Below, in pieces: positions 45,699-55,191 of a stretch of DNA of 64,000 nt. How positions within the stretch are numbered: the stretch's first letter is position 1; each line of letters opens with the position of its first letter. A program made the position numbers and the translations under genes. Source of the stretch: Marinoscillum furvescens DSM 4134 (GTDB taxonomy: Bacteria > Bacteroidota > Bacteroidia > Cytophagales > Cyclobacteriaceae). The stretch spans positions 69,947-133,946 of the forward strand of contig NZ_QREG01000015.1 of NCBI RefSeq assembly GCF_003386095.1, in the 5' to 3' direction. The notes beneath the pieces were generated by a model. The model was not told the origin of the DNA, did no database searches, and worked only from the letters and a program-made list of their open reading frames with translations.

Positions 45699-46622
45699 CT
45701 ATTTTACAATAAAGGTTCCTTTGCCCATGAGATACTGGTCGGTGTAGACTTCTACCAAATGTTTGCCTTCGGCATATTCAGATCCTTTGTCATAAAAAAC
45801 TGTGACTTCCTGACTGTTTTTATCATACAGGATTTCCTGCTTTGCGGTGTAGAACATTTCTCGGCCTTCGTACATAAATGATCCTGAGCCTCTGGTTACA
45901 TCAAAAAGCACCTGTCCATCAGGAGCTACTACTCTGATCAAAAGTTCTTTTCCTTCAATAGGGGCCACTTCATTCGCGCCTACTGTAAAGTTTATTTTGA
46001 TCTGATCGATATGCCGATTTCTAAATTCTCCTTCTCGTTCGCGTCCATTTTCGTTCACCGCATATATACGCATGCCTTCTACTTTTAGCCGGGCAGCGAA
46101 GGCCACTTTTTCAGCAAGCTCTTCTTTTGCCTGGTTGATCTCTTGTATGCTGGCACTCAGTTCCTGCGTTTCATTTTTGAGCTCTGTGTTTTCAGACATC
46201 AGTTGTTCATTGATGAGGGTAAGTTGCTCTATTTCCTCATCTTTAGCCAGTAAGAGCTGTTGATAGCCACCCACACGAGCTCGCAATTCAGAGATCATGT
46301 TCTTTCTATTGTCAATTTCAGTAAGCAGCAGCTTTCTTTCAGATTGTAGCTTTTCGCGGATTTTGACGAGCGTATCAACTTCTCCACCCAACTGCTGAAT
46401 GGTGAGGATTTTGTTGTCTAGTTCAGAAGAAATGCTGTCTAGCTGCAGGAGGGTATTGTTGAGCTCCAGTGCTTGCGCCGCTTTTTCTTCTTTGAGGTTA
46501 GTGTTTACATAATAGAAAAATATAATGACTCCTAGCAGAGCCACTACTATACCTATAAAAAGTGGGGTTCTGTCTTTCGGTTTACGAGCTTCTGTAGAGT
46601 TATTCTCGGTTTGTTCGTTCAT
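45699..46622 (-). CDS. Membrane-anchored coiled-coil protein of unknown function
   Basis: The 307-residue protein has a short charged N-terminus, one transmembrane helix (about 22-42, LFIGIVVALLGVIIFFYYV), a long coiled coil (about 45-170) and a C-terminal beta domain (about 178-307, RIYAVNENGREREGEF ... GKGTFIVK). By topology the coiled coil and beta domain are periplasmic. It may have a structural or tethering role, but I recognise no family. Confidence 0.75.
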   Translation of the reverse strand: MNEQTENNSTEARKPKDRTPLFIGIVVALLGVIIFFYYVNTNLKEEKAAQALELNNTLLQLDSISSELDNKILTIQQLGGEVDTLVKIREKLQSERKLLLTEIDNRKNMISELRARVGGYQQLLLAKDEEIEQLTLINEQLMSENTELKNETQELSASIQEINQAKEELAEKVAFAARLKVEGMRIYAVNENGREREGEFRNRHIDQIKINFTVGANEVAPIEGKELLIRVVAPDGQVLFDVTRGSGSFMYEGREMFYTAKQEILYDKNSQEVTVFYDKGSEYAEGKHLVEVYTDQYLMGKGTFIVK

Positions 46623-46685
46623 CGCTTCTTCAATTTTGCGTGCAAAAATAGGGTAAACAGCGAGAATACAATAATTAGGCCCAAA

Positions 46686-47453
46686 TCAGAACTTCAAACA
46701 AAAATGTTGTTTGCGCATTGGGTGGTGAGGAAAAACCATACCAGCCTGAAATAGATCAATTGTCAGCTTATAGACCGGATTCTGGACGATTTCACTCCAC
46801 ACGTTGGCCATGTCTTCTGACCAGTAGATATCATGGATGATGATGCATTTTGTGCTGGGTGCGTGCTCTTCGATGGCTTTTAGGTAAAACCTTATGGTTT
46901 CACTGCGATGATCTGCATCCAAAAAGATAGCCTCAGGAGCGAGGCTTTGGAGTGTCGGGATAAAAGTATCCTGTACCTGACCTCTGATGATTTCATAATT
47001 GCCAGGTGAGAGTTGGTGGAGGAGGTGTTCCACATGGGTGGCTAACACGTCTGAACCTTCTAGTGAAAGGACGCGCTGAGCGCTGGTGTAACTAAGGTAG
47101 GCCAGAGTGGCTCCAGCACCTGTTCCGGTTTCCAAAACTCGGGAATAGCCTTGGTGATCGATTAGCCGAGCCAGGAAAAGTGAAAACTTATGCGTAGAAC
47201 TGATACGCCTTGCTCGTTTGCCAAATGGCTCGGCAATCTTTTCGCCTGTGCGTGGGTCTACAAACGTGACGATTTGCTTGTCGTTATAGAGCTCCTTTCG
47301 GATTTTGGTTAGCTTTCGGGAAAGGCTACGGTTGGATCTACGAATTAATTGCGTATACAAGGTATACACGAAAGGGGAGTGTAGATCGTGCGCATTTTGA
47401 GCGTGCCACCTGTACAGTAGGTAGGCTTTGATTCGAAAAAAAAGCTGCTGCAA
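46686..47453 (-). CDS. Class I SAM-dependent methyltransferase
   Basis: The 255-residue protein has the SAM-binding motif VLETGTGAGATLAYLS (about 111-126), an acidic loop in VLSLEGSD, and FLDADHRSETI as the catalytic-metal-like region seen in O-methyltransferases. The N-terminal phrase HDLHSPFVYTLY is typical of a Bacteroidota subgroup. The substrate is unknown. It lies 2 bp downstream of apaG. Confidence 0.82.
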   Translation of the reverse strand: MQQLFFRIKAYLLYRWHAQNAHDLHSPFVYTLYTQLIRRSNRSLSRKLTKIRKELYNDKQIVTFVDPRTGEKIAEPFGKRARRISSTHKFSLFLARLIDHQGYSRVLETGTGAGATLAYLSYTSAQRVLSLEGSDVLATHVEHLLHQLSPGNYEIIRGQVQDTFIPTLQSLAPEAIFLDADHRSETIRFYLKAIEEHAPSTKCIIIHDIYWSEDMANVWSEIVQNPVYKLTIDLFQAGMVFPHHPMRKQHFCLKF

Positions 47454-47455
47454 GC

Positions 47456-47842
47456 TTAGTTCATCTTGAAGGGTACCACCATATCAAAGGCGGGAATATT
47501 TACCTCAAAGGTTTTTCCGTCCACCAAACGCTCCATGGTGTATGAGCCAAACATTTTGCCAAAGCCGGATTTGAGATTGCAACCACTGACGTACTGGTGC
47601 ATTTGCCCAGGTTCCAATATTGGTTGTTTGCCTACTACGCCATCTCCATCTACTACTCGCCGTGGAAAAGTGAGGTCTATGATGTTCCAATGGCGAGAAA
47701 GCAACTGTATGGTTTTGTCACTCAAATTTTCAATGGTGATCTGATAGGTGAACACAAAATGCTTCTGCACAGGATTGGAATATTCCTGTTGATATTCAGT
47801 CTCTACTGTCACTTTGATCCCTTTGGTCGTGTCTGTTATCAT
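47456..47842 (-). CDS. apaG: ApaG-domain protein
   Basis: A 128-residue protein consisting of one ApaG/DUF525 beta-sandwich, with the phrases YQITIENLSDKTIQLLSRHW and GVVGKQPILEPGQMHQYVSGC split over residues 29-85. ApaG affects cobalt and magnesium sensitivity in enterobacteria; its molecular function is unclear. It is divergent from ung. Confidence 0.93.
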   Translation of the reverse strand: MITDTTKGIKVTVETEYQQEYSNPVQKHFVFTYQITIENLSDKTIQLLSRHWNIIDLTFPRRVVDGDGVVGKQPILEPGQMHQYVSGCNLKSGFGKMFGSYTMERLVDGKTFEVNIPAFDMVVPFKMN

Positions 47843-47922
47843 CGAAGCTGCTTTCAGTGGAGAAATTTAGAAGATTCACTTTAATTTGCCAACATTCATC
47901 AGAAAGTTTTCACCCGTAACAA

Positions 47923-48585
47923 ATGGAAGTAAAAATAGAACCTAGTTGGAAAGCACTTCTGGCAGAAGAATTTGATAAGCAGTACTTTAAGGATTTAGTG
48001 GCATTTGTAAAGGCTGAATATGCTTCACATACAGTATATCCTCCCGGTAATCAGATTTTCAACGCCTTTGATCACTGTCCTGTGGATGATACAAAAGTCG
48101 TGATTATAGGTCAGGATCCGTATCATGGTCCGGGGCAGGCTAACGGACTATGTTTTTCAGTGGCCGAAGGAGTACGAATGCCTCCATCCCTTCAAAATAT
48201 ATTCAAGGAGATCAATAATGACATTGGTACGGACTTGCCTCCGCATGGTAGTTTGGTGCGCTGGGCAAAACAAGGCGTACTTCTGCTCAATGCTACACTC
48301 ACGGTAAGAGCGGCCACACCGGGATCACATCAGGGAAAAGGCTGGGAGCAATTTACAGATGCCGCTATAAAAGCCCTGGCAGAGGAAAAGGATAATTTGG
48401 TGTTTATTCTCTGGGGAGCTTACGCTCAAAAGAAAGGAGCTATTATCGATACCAATAAACATCTGGTGATAAAATCTGCACATCCATCACCATTTGCAGC
48501 ACATCGAGGTTTCTTTGGAAGTAAACCGTTTTCTAAAACCAACGAATATTTATTGAAATATCACAAAAAAATCATAGATTGGTGA
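47923..48585 (+). CDS. ung: Uracil-DNA glycosylase (family 1)
   Basis: The 220-residue enzyme removes uracil from DNA in base excision repair. The water-activating motif is GQDPYHGPGQANGLCFSV with Asp65, and the DNA-intercalation loop HPSPFAAHRGF is near the C-terminus. Length and motifs are standard. Confidence 0.97.
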   Translation: MEVKIEPSWKALLAEEFDKQYFKDLVAFVKAEYASHTVYPPGNQIFNAFDHCPVDDTKVVIIGQDPYHGPGQANGLCFSVAEGVRMPPSLQNIFKEINNDIGTDLPPHGSLVRWAKQGVLLLNATLTVRAATPGSHQGKGWEQFTDAAIKALAEEKDNLVFILWGAYAQKKGAIIDTNKHLVIKSAHPSPFAAHRGFFGSKPFSKTNEYLLKYHKKIIDW

Positions 48586-48609
48586 TATTAATTCCCTAAA
48601 CATTCGCTT

Positions 48610-48762
48610 ATGAGCTTTTATAACCAGCTGGAGAGTCGTAGAGAGCGCCGGCATAAACTTCCCGGATTTTTGATACTTGTAGGTTTTATCATTTTTTCCA
48701 TCTGGTTGATTAGTCAGGTTGCGATCATGGTGAATACTTTTATGGCAGATACACCTGCATGA
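48610..48762 (+). CDS. 50-residue single-pass membrane protein
   Basis: An ATG at 48610 opens a frame for a 50-residue protein: a basic N-terminus (MSFYNQLESRRERRHKLPG), one hydrophobic helix (FLILVGFIIFSIWLISQVAI) and a short tail ending in TPA. The positive-inside pattern and the position 25 bp after ung, before a terminator, support it as a real gene cotranscribed with ung. Function unknown. Confidence 0.6.
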   Translation: MSFYNQLESRRERRHKLPGFLILVGFIIFSIWLISQVAIMVNTFMADTPA

Positions 48763-48774
48763 CTTCAATAGCGA

Positions 48775-48812
48775 AAGCCTGAACCAATGCACGATCAATT
48801 CAGGCTTAGTTT
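48775..48812. terminator. Terminator between the ung group and the convergent DUF4397 gene
   Basis: AAGCCTGAA (48775-48783) and TTCAGGCTT (48799-48807) form a 9-bp stem with a 15-nt loop, followed by AGTTTT on the plus strand. It can serve both convergent units. Confidence 0.65.
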
Positions 48813-48832
48813 TATGTTTCAAATATTTCTAC

Positions 48833-49522
48833 CTAGTTCACTAAAAGTTCGGCACTTAGGTGATTGCTATTACCGGCAGGTGGCGAAGCATAGCCTTTGA
48901 TCACCAGTGTGTAGAAAATGCCAGGGGAGAGGTAAAGGTCCTCTACATCCAGGACAGTACTGTCGGACTGTGCATTGTCCACTGCCAGAGAATATGTGCC
49001 AGCCGCTACTTCTTGAAATTCAGAAGCAGTGAGGTAACTCTGGGCTCCAATAGCTATTTCACTGCTTTGACTGGAGCTTACTGTTACATCCGGAGCATCT
49101 GGCGAAAGGTGTACTACACGGATTTTGGCATGGTCTGCAGTTGGTGCCTCACTATTATCTTCCAATATGAGCGTTTGCAAGTTGGGGTATTCGCCTACTG
49201 CAAATACACTGTAAGCATTGTTCGGCTCAAAATTTACCGTGGTGTCAGTCACTGTGTTGTTCGCATCATATGGGGTAAACTTTAGGGTACGTTCGCCGGT
49301 GTAGAACCGTAGGTATCCTGTACTCTCGCTATAGTCAAAAGAATACGAATTGATCTGACGCCCATCTACCAGTACATCCAGGCCAGTAGCGTTGGGGCTG
49401 GCATGATACAGCGATACATATGCAGTTTCTGGTACAGGAATCTGCTCACTTTCATCGTCATTGCAGGCCGTAAAAGACACAGCAACAGTAAGCAGTTCCA
49501 CTATAAATCCTAACCGTTTCAT
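48833..49522 (-). CDS. DUF4397-domain lipoprotein
   Basis: The 229-residue protein starts MKRLGFIVELLTVAVSFTAC (lipobox Cys20). It contains a DUF4397 domain, seen in YVSLYHASPNATGLDVLVDG and RVVHLSPDAPDVTV, two halves of a repeated beta-sandwich. The domain is common in surface proteins of Bacteroidota and Actinobacteria and has no defined function. An upstream in-frame start adds six residues before the signal and is less likely. Confidence 0.85.
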   Translation of the reverse strand: MKRLGFIVELLTVAVSFTACNDDESEQIPVPETAYVSLYHASPNATGLDVLVDGRQINSYSFDYSESTGYLRFYTGERTLKFTPYDANNTVTDTTVNFEPNNAYSVFAVGEYPNLQTLILEDNSEAPTADHAKIRVVHLSPDAPDVTVSSSQSSEIAIGAQSYLTASEFQEVAAGTYSLAVDNAQSDSTVLDVEDLYLSPGIFYTLVIKGYASPPAGNSNHLSAELLVN

Positions 49523-49617
49523 TTGTGTTGTCCACGTCATAAGTTTCTGTTTTTAAATTCAACAAAATCCTCATGAACGGAGATGCAAAGGCTATGCCAG
49601 GAAAGCGGTAGCAGTGA

Positions 49618-51465
49618 TTAGTTTAGGTCACTGTCGGAGGCAACATCTTCTTCCTGAATAGCAAAGTTTGGTTTCTTGATAAATACCAGGGTGTCTAACT
49701 TGTCAGATTTGCTTGAAAAACCGGAGATAAGCTGTATTTGGTCCTCATCGTTTTTGTAAAACAGTGGGATTACCTGAGTGGTATGTTTGTCCATGAACTC
49801 CTCATAGTGCACCGTATTTTCAAAAGTAATTTCTTCTACGGCTCCTTTACTACGCAGCAGTTGTACCAAAGCGACAAAATCTGTTCTCGTATTGAAAAGC
49901 ACATTTTTAGGCAGTGGAATGTTTGTGTTTTCGCTTTCCTCTTTACTTGCCAGTCTGAAGCAGTTGTGCTCACCTAGTTCTTTTTCAAACCAAGAACAGG
50001 CCAGGTCGTTGAGTCCAGAGTTGGAAGTAACTGCTACAAGTTTTCCAATTTTAGAAAGGTCTATCTCATCAAAAATATTGTCCGACAGGATGTTGGCCTG
50101 CATAGCACGCAATCCCATTTTCTTCGCTTCTCTCACATTAGGGATGGAGGTGTCTACCATTAGCGTGTAGATTCCCTGGCTGGCGATGATTTTGGCTATT
50201 TTTCTCGCAAGTTCATTGGCCCCTACGATGAGTACACCATGTGGCTCTTTGCGCCGAACACCTAGGAGTGATGCTACCCATTTGGCTGAAGAGCCTTGTA
50301 ATACCACAGTGCCTACTATGATGAGGAATACTAATGGCAAAAGCAACTCAGCCTCTCGAGGATCTACATAACCTCCCTCACGTACCAAATCAATAGAAAA
50401 CAGTGAGGCTACAGCTGCAGCTACTATTCCTTTTGGTCCTATCCAGCTTATGAATACTACTTCTTTCCAGTTGAGGTTTGCCTTTCTCGTACTGAGCAGC
50501 ACCCCGATAGGGCGGATTAGGAAGATTACGATCAAAAAGAGTACAATGCTTGGCCATCCTAGTTTTTCGATCTGCGCTATGTCTATCCGCGATGAGAGCA
50601 GAATGAACAACACAGAAATCAATATAACACTAACATCCTCTTTGAATGAGAGGATTTTTTTGAGTTCCTCGAGTTTTACATTCGCCAAAACAATTCCCAT
50701 TACCGTGGCTGCCATTAGTCCTGCTTCTGCGTGTATGAGTTCAGAAAAGGCAAAAGTGAATATGACTAAAGCCAGCGTAAATACATTTTGTAAATAACTC
50801 GGAAGTGAATTGTTTTTAATGAGGTAATAGAGGAATAGTGCTCCTAAACCACCCAATACGATCCCTGCTGATATGGTGATGAAGAAATCTTGAAAAACCT
50901 CTAGCTGATAGCCATTACCATGCTTAGATGACAAGATAAACTCATACATTAATACTGCCACAAGTGCTCCCAATGGGTCTATGAGTATGCCTTCCCATTT
51001 CAGGACGGTATTGACGTTGGTATTGGGTCGGACGTTGCGTAGTATTGGGATGACTACCGTAGGACCTGAAACGATGATCAGGGCACCAAACAAAAAGGAA
51101 ATCTCCCAGCTAAGGTTCATGATATAGTGAGCAGCAAATCCTCCACCTACAAAGGTCACCAGAGCGCCGATGATGAGCAGATTTCTTACCGTGCCCGCCA
51201 GACTCCTGATTTCTTTGATATTGAGAGTGAGCCCACCTTCAAACAGAATGACACCTACACTAATGGAGACAAAAGAAAAGAGTAAGTCACCCGTGAAAAT
51301 GGCGTCTCCATCGATCAGCTTGGAGCCGTCTTCAGTGAAAAAAGTAGAGAGCGGGCCTATAGCTAGCCCGATCAATATCAATGGTAGAATGGCTGGCTGT
51401 TTAATTTTCCATGCCAGCCATTGGGCAAAAATTCCTAAAACGAATATACTGGCTAACTCAAGCAT
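49618..51465 (-). CDS. Cation:proton antiporter (CPA family) with RCK/TrkA-N domain
   Basis: The 615-residue protein has 12-13 membrane helices (about 1-390), with EGILIDPLGAL as the ion-binding region and SWIGPKGIVAAAVASLF as a second family landmark. A cytoplasmic Rossmann RCK_N domain follows (about 400-520, GVLIVGANELARKIAKIIA), then a C-terminal tail of about 75 residues. It probably exchanges Na+ or K+ for H+ under nucleotide control. Confidence 0.9.
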   Translation of the reverse strand: MLELASIFVLGIFAQWLAWKIKQPAILPLILIGLAIGPLSTFFTEDGSKLIDGDAIFTGDLLFSFVSISVGVILFEGGLTLNIKEIRSLAGTVRNLLIIGALVTFVGGGFAAHYIMNLSWEISFLFGALIIVSGPTVVIPILRNVRPNTNVNTVLKWEGILIDPLGALVAVLMYEFILSSKHGNGYQLEVFQDFFITISAGIVLGGLGALFLYYLIKNNSLPSYLQNVFTLALVIFTFAFSELIHAEAGLMAATVMGIVLANVKLEELKKILSFKEDVSVILISVLFILLSSRIDIAQIEKLGWPSIVLFLIVIFLIRPIGVLLSTRKANLNWKEVVFISWIGPKGIVAAAVASLFSIDLVREGGYVDPREAELLLPLVFLIIVGTVVLQGSSAKWVASLLGVRRKEPHGVLIVGANELARKIAKIIASQGIYTLMVDTSIPNVREAKKMGLRAMQANILSDNIFDEIDLSKIGKLVAVTSNSGLNDLACSWFEKELGEHNCFRLASKEESENTNIPLPKNVLFNTRTDFVALVQLLRSKGAVEEITFENTVHYEEFMDKHTTQVIPLFYKNDEDQIQLISGFSSKSDKLDTLVFIKKPNFAIQEEDVASDSDLN

Positions 51466-51527
51466 ATGGTGTGTTTAAGTGATAAAACCAGACTTTTCAA
51501 CCAATATAACGGGTATTGGTTTAGAAA

Positions 51528-52988
51528 TTACTCAATAGGCTGAAATAATCTGCTCCATCTGATTTTGCTCAGGAATGAACCTTTGTCATCGAGAGACATC
51601 CAGATGAATGATGCTTCACCTACAATATAGTCTTCACTTACAAAACCCCAATACCTGGAATCTTCAGAGTTGTGACGGTTGTCACCCATCATGAAATAGT
51701 AATCTTTCGTGAAGGTGTAAGAGCTAACTTCCTGACCATCAATGATCAGTTTGTCTACGTCAATCTCTACATCGTCCAGGTCTTCATAGTTTTTGATCGT
51801 GCTGCCGTATTTGGCCAGTGTGTATTCATCCACATCGATGGTAAAACCTCGGCCTGGAATTTTGAGTGGTCCAAAATGGTCTGCATTCCAGCGGAAATAC
51901 CTGGAATCTGGAAATATTCGGGGTTCTGCATTGTCTTTGTCCATAAACATAGGCTCTGCAGATTTTATAAAGTCCAGGGCTTCGAGTTGTTTAGCAGCTG
52001 TACTTGTGGTGAGTGCTACATAGCCTTTTCGGCCATCGGGAGTAGCTGCCGGTCCATATTCCCATATTTTATAGTTGGTAAACACCCGGTCACGTATTAC
52101 CTGATCAGTTTCGATAAAGTATCGGTGCTGCATGAGCTCAGGATTTTCACCCATTTCGCCGTTGATGTACACCTGTCCATTTCGTACTTCTATTTCATCA
52201 CCAGGTATAGCCACGCATCGCTTGATGTAATGTGTTTTTAAGTCCAGCGGGTGGTAGTCTCCATCAGGTCGTCGGTTGTACTGGTCATTTACCGGGTAAT
52301 TAAAAACGACTACATCGTTGCGCTCTACCTTGCTCAGAGATGGTAGCCGAAACTGGGGAAGTTTAACAGACTCAATGTAAGAAGGGATTTCCGTGCCCCA
52401 AATTTTAGCATGAGTCAATGGCACCTGCAGGGGTGTTTTTGGCGTTCGTGGGCCGTAGTTGATCTTACTCACAAAGAGGAAGTCACCCACGAGGAGTGAG
52501 CGCTCCATACTTGGAGTAGGGATCACATAGGCTTCCATAAAGATCCAACGAATAAAGGTGGCGGCAAATACCGCAAATACGATGGCCTCAAACCACTCTT
52601 GACCAACCGTACGTTTGCGCTTGGGCATCTCCGCAGCTTTGCCCTGATAGGAAGTATCTCCCCACGCCACATACATCATATAAAAGGGAGCTAAAATGAC
52701 TCCCAGAGCTTGATCTACATAGGTGTACCGCCCAAAAGACTTTAGCAAATCCAGGTGAATGGTGAGTGCTATGAAAAAATTCACAACAGGTACAAAAAAC
52801 AAAATGATCCACCATTTTGGCCTTCCTACAATCTCTAGATGTATATAGTAATTGTAAAAAGGAACAAATCCGATCCATCCGGGCTGCCCTGCCTTTTCGA
52901 AAAACTTATAGTAGGAGAGGCTTTGTAGCAGGTACCAGCCGAGAACAAATATGATCGTAAAGGTCAGGCTAAAGTCGTTGAGATACAT
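51528..52988 (-). CDS. lepB: Signal peptidase I
   Basis: The 486-residue protein cleaves signal peptides at the outer face of the inner membrane. It has an N-terminal multi-helix region of about 120 residues (DUF5684-like), then a membrane helix and the protease domain with Ser160 in IPTPSMERSL, Lys256 in YIKRCVAIPGD and the late box GDNRHNSEDSRYWG. The extra N-terminal helices and a long insertion make it bigger than the E. coli enzyme, as is usual in Bacteroidota. Its start is directly next to dapB. Confidence 0.94.
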   Translation of the reverse strand: MYLNDFSLTFTIIFVLGWYLLQSLSYYKFFEKAGQPGWIGFVPFYNYYIHLEIVGRPKWWIILFFVPVVNFFIALTIHLDLLKSFGRYTYVDQALGVILAPFYMMYVAWGDTSYQGKAAEMPKRKRTVGQEWFEAIVFAVFAATFIRWIFMEAYVIPTPSMERSLLVGDFLFVSKINYGPRTPKTPLQVPLTHAKIWGTEIPSYIESVKLPQFRLPSLSKVERNDVVVFNYPVNDQYNRRPDGDYHPLDLKTHYIKRCVAIPGDEIEVRNGQVYINGEMGENPELMQHRYFIETDQVIRDRVFTNYKIWEYGPAATPDGRKGYVALTTSTAAKQLEALDFIKSAEPMFMDKDNAEPRIFPDSRYFRWNADHFGPLKIPGRGFTIDVDEYTLAKYGSTIKNYEDLDDVEIDVDKLIIDGQEVSSYTFTKDYYFMMGDNRHNSEDSRYWGFVSEDYIVGEASFIWMSLDDKGSFLSKIRWSRLFQPIE

Positions 52989-53708
52989 TTATTCGTTTTT
53001 TAAGAAATCTTTAATGGATAATATACCGGTCTGATTAGTCGCCCATTCAGCTACTTTTATTACACCTTCGGCAAAAACTTTTCGATCGTGTGCTGTATGC
53101 TTGATCTCTATAGTCTCCAGAGGGGAGGCATATGTTACGGTATGGGTTCCTGGTACACCTGGCTCTCGCTTGGAGACGATACCTAGCACACCGTCCTCCT
53201 TGCTTGGCTCGTTTACCCACTTGCTGATGGTAGGGTTTTCTTTCATGATGCCCTCACTTAGTGTAATAGCCGTGCCACTTGGCGCATCTTTCTTTTCGGT
53301 GTGATGAATTTCTTCCATGGCAGCTTCAAACCCTTCTAGCTGACTCATTTTTTTGGCAAGCCACTCGTTGAGTTCGAAAAACAGGTTAACCCCAACACTA
53401 AAGTTTGAGGCATATAAAAAGGTGCCGTTTTTCTCCTGGCAAAGCTGCGTGACTTCTTCATATCGGTCTAGCCAGCCAGTGGTACCAGCCAGTGTTTTTA
53501 CTCCTTGGTTGAGTAATGTGATGATGTTGTCCAATGCTGCATCCGGTTGTGAAAACTCAATGGCTACATCCGTGTTATCAGGAGAGATTTTCGAAATGTC
53601 TTCCGGGTTGTCCTGATCGATGATAAAACTTATTTGGTGTCCACGTGATTTGGCAATGGCTTCTATTGATTTACCCATTTTGCCATATCCTACAACGGCT
53701 ATATTCAT
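52989..53708 (-). CDS. dapB: 4-hydroxy-tetrahydrodipicolinate reductase
   Basis: The 239-residue enzyme reduces the dipicolinate precursor in lysine and diaminopimelate synthesis. NAD(P) binding is by VGYGKMGKSIE at residue 6. The catalytic motif is EEIHHTEKKDAPSGTA, with His and Lys in the expected places. It overlaps the DUF5683 gene by one base and abuts lepB. Confidence 0.95.
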   Translation of the reverse strand: MNIAVVGYGKMGKSIEAIAKSRGHQISFIIDQDNPEDISKISPDNTDVAIEFSQPDAALDNIITLLNQGVKTLAGTTGWLDRYEEVTQLCQEKNGTFLYASNFSVGVNLFFELNEWLAKKMSQLEGFEAAMEEIHHTEKKDAPSGTAITLSEGIMKENPTISKWVNEPSKEDGVLGIVSKREPGVPGTHTVTYASPLETIEIKHTAHDRKVFAEGVIKVAEWATNQTGILSIKDFLKNE

Positions 53709-54289
53709 TACTTAAGATTTAGTGATAGTGAAATACCTACTGAGTGCGAAAATAATGCAGTTGATTGAATCGACGGTTTTACCTGCATGGAAAGGTTGTC
53801 GTTTACTTCAAACTCGTGCAGGTGAGCAGATACGTGTGCATCTACAATATTGAGTAGGTAAAAGGCAGCGCCGATGATAATGAGCAGGTCGCGGTTGCGT
53901 CTGAAGGCATCCCGGTTTCTGGTCAGCGCACTTTCCTGAAACCTTTCGGCAAAGATGTTTTCGGTAGTGGGGTCATTGTCCTGCTCTGCTATGAGTGCAT
54001 TGCGCATCTCATGGTAGATTTTGTGGTTGTAGTTGATGTAATGGCCAATCAGCAGACCACCACCATAGACGATAGGTATTTTCCAGTACTGATTGTTGTA
54101 TGCCTGCCCGAGTCCTGGAAGAACAGCAGATAGGAGGGCGGCTTTGTTAGGGTCCAGGTCAGAGACCATCTTTATGGTCTCTATCTGGTCAGAATTAAGA
54201 AATACCGAGTCTGCACGGTTTTGCTGAGCAAAGCCGGCTATAGATAGCAAAATGCTAAGGGTAGCAAGGACAATTCGCGTATTACACAT
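53708..54289 (-). CDS. DUF5683-domain membrane protein
   Basis: The 193-residue product begins MCNTRIVLATLSILLSIAGFAQ, a signal peptide; a longer frame starting at 54391 would overlap parB by far more and is rejected. Residues of about 45-130 match DUF5683 (KAALLSAVLPGLGQAYNNQYWKIP split at residue 55), with two hydrophobic helices and the phrase YNHKIYHEMR. The family regularly lies between parB and dapB in Bacteroidota, but its function is unknown. It overlaps parB by 8 bp. Confidence 0.85.
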   Translation of the reverse strand: MCNTRIVLATLSILLSIAGFAQQNRADSVFLNSDQIETIKMVSDLDPNKAALLSAVLPGLGQAYNNQYWKIPIVYGGGLLIGHYINYNHKIYHEMRNALIAEQDNDPTTENIFAERFQESALTRNRDAFRRNRDLLIIIGAAFYLLNIVDAHVSAHLHEFEVNDNLSMQVKPSIQSTALFSHSVGISLSLNLK

Positions 54290-55175
54290 TGAGGAGCTCG
54301 AGGATACGATCCAGCTCTTCTGCATTGACGAACGGTATTTTGATCTCGCCTTTGTTTTTAGTGTCTGCTTTGATCTGAATCTTCGTTCCAAAATGAGAAG
54401 TTAATTTGTCCTGCAATTTAGTGATCTCAGGATTTACTTGAGGCTTTGGTTTTGCGGTTTCCTTTTTGCCTTGCACCAACTCGCGTACCAGTTGCTCTAC
54501 TTTTCTTACAGAAAGCCCTTCTTTGATAATCTTTTTGAAGATGTCTAGCTGTTGGTCTACATTCTCTATGTTGATGATAGCTCTTGCATGACCCATGGAG
54601 AGGTCTCCGTCTCGAAGCGCTATTTGGATGTCTGGTGGCAATTTCAGCAGTCGCAAATAGTTGTTTACAGTGGTGCGGTTTTTACCTACACGATCTCCGA
54701 GCTGTTCTTGCTTTAGGTCACACTCAGACAGCAAACGTTGATAACTCAAAGCTATTTCAATGGCGTTGAGGTTTTCACGCTGGATGTTTTCGATGAGGGC
54801 CATTTCCAGCATCTGCTGGTCATCCGCAGTACGGATGTAGGCCGGTACCATTTCCAAACCTGCACGTTTGCTGGCTTGTAGTCTACGCTCTCCAGAGATG
54901 AGCTGAAACTCATTTTCGCTTAGCGCACGGACTGTGATCGGTTGGATGATGCCTTGTACCCTTATGGATTCGGCTAGCTCTTCCAGTGCCTGTTCGTTGA
55001 AGTCCGTACGTGGCTGAAAGGGATTGACTTCTATGGATGCAACGGGTATTTCATTGATGGCCCCTTTGATCGTGGCACCCGAACCACTAATCTGTTCTTT
55101 CTCTTCCGAATCTTCCAATAAGGCACCAAGCCCTCTACCAAGTCCGGTTTTTTTCTTCCACTTTTTCTCTGCCAT
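54282..55175 (-). CDS. parB: Chromosome-partitioning protein ParB
   Basis: The 297-residue protein has a basic N-terminus (ParA-activating, KKTGLGRGLGALLED), the CTP-binding ParB/Srx domain with NPFQPRTDFNEQ and SGERRLQASKRAGL, a KorB-type helix-turn-helix (LGDRVGKNRTTVNNYLRLL) and a C-terminal dimer domain. It binds parS near the origin and loads SMC. No parS sequence is seen in this window. It lies 16 bp downstream of parA. Confidence 0.96.
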   Translation of the reverse strand: MAEKKWKKKTGLGRGLGALLEDSEEKEQISGSGATIKGAINEIPVASIEVNPFQPRTDFNEQALEELAESIRVQGIIQPITVRALSENEFQLISGERRLQASKRAGLEMVPAYIRTADDQQMLEMALIENIQRENLNAIEIALSYQRLLSECDLKQEQLGDRVGKNRTTVNNYLRLLKLPPDIQIALRDGDLSMGHARAIINIENVDQQLDIFKKIIKEGLSVRKVEQLVRELVQGKKETAKPKPQVNPEITKLQDKLTSHFGTKIQIKADTKNKGEIKIPFVNAEELDRILELLNV

Positions 55176-55191
55176 GCTATCTTCTAATATC

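Noticed and set aside
51499-51521. Terminator after lepB
   Set aside because: AACCAATA/TATTGGTT forms an 8-bp AT-rich stem but no T-run follows on the minus strand, so support is too weak.
54290-54391. Longer start for the DUF5683 gene
   Set aside because: The extra 34 residues are the shifted reading of the parB C-terminus and precede a signal peptide.
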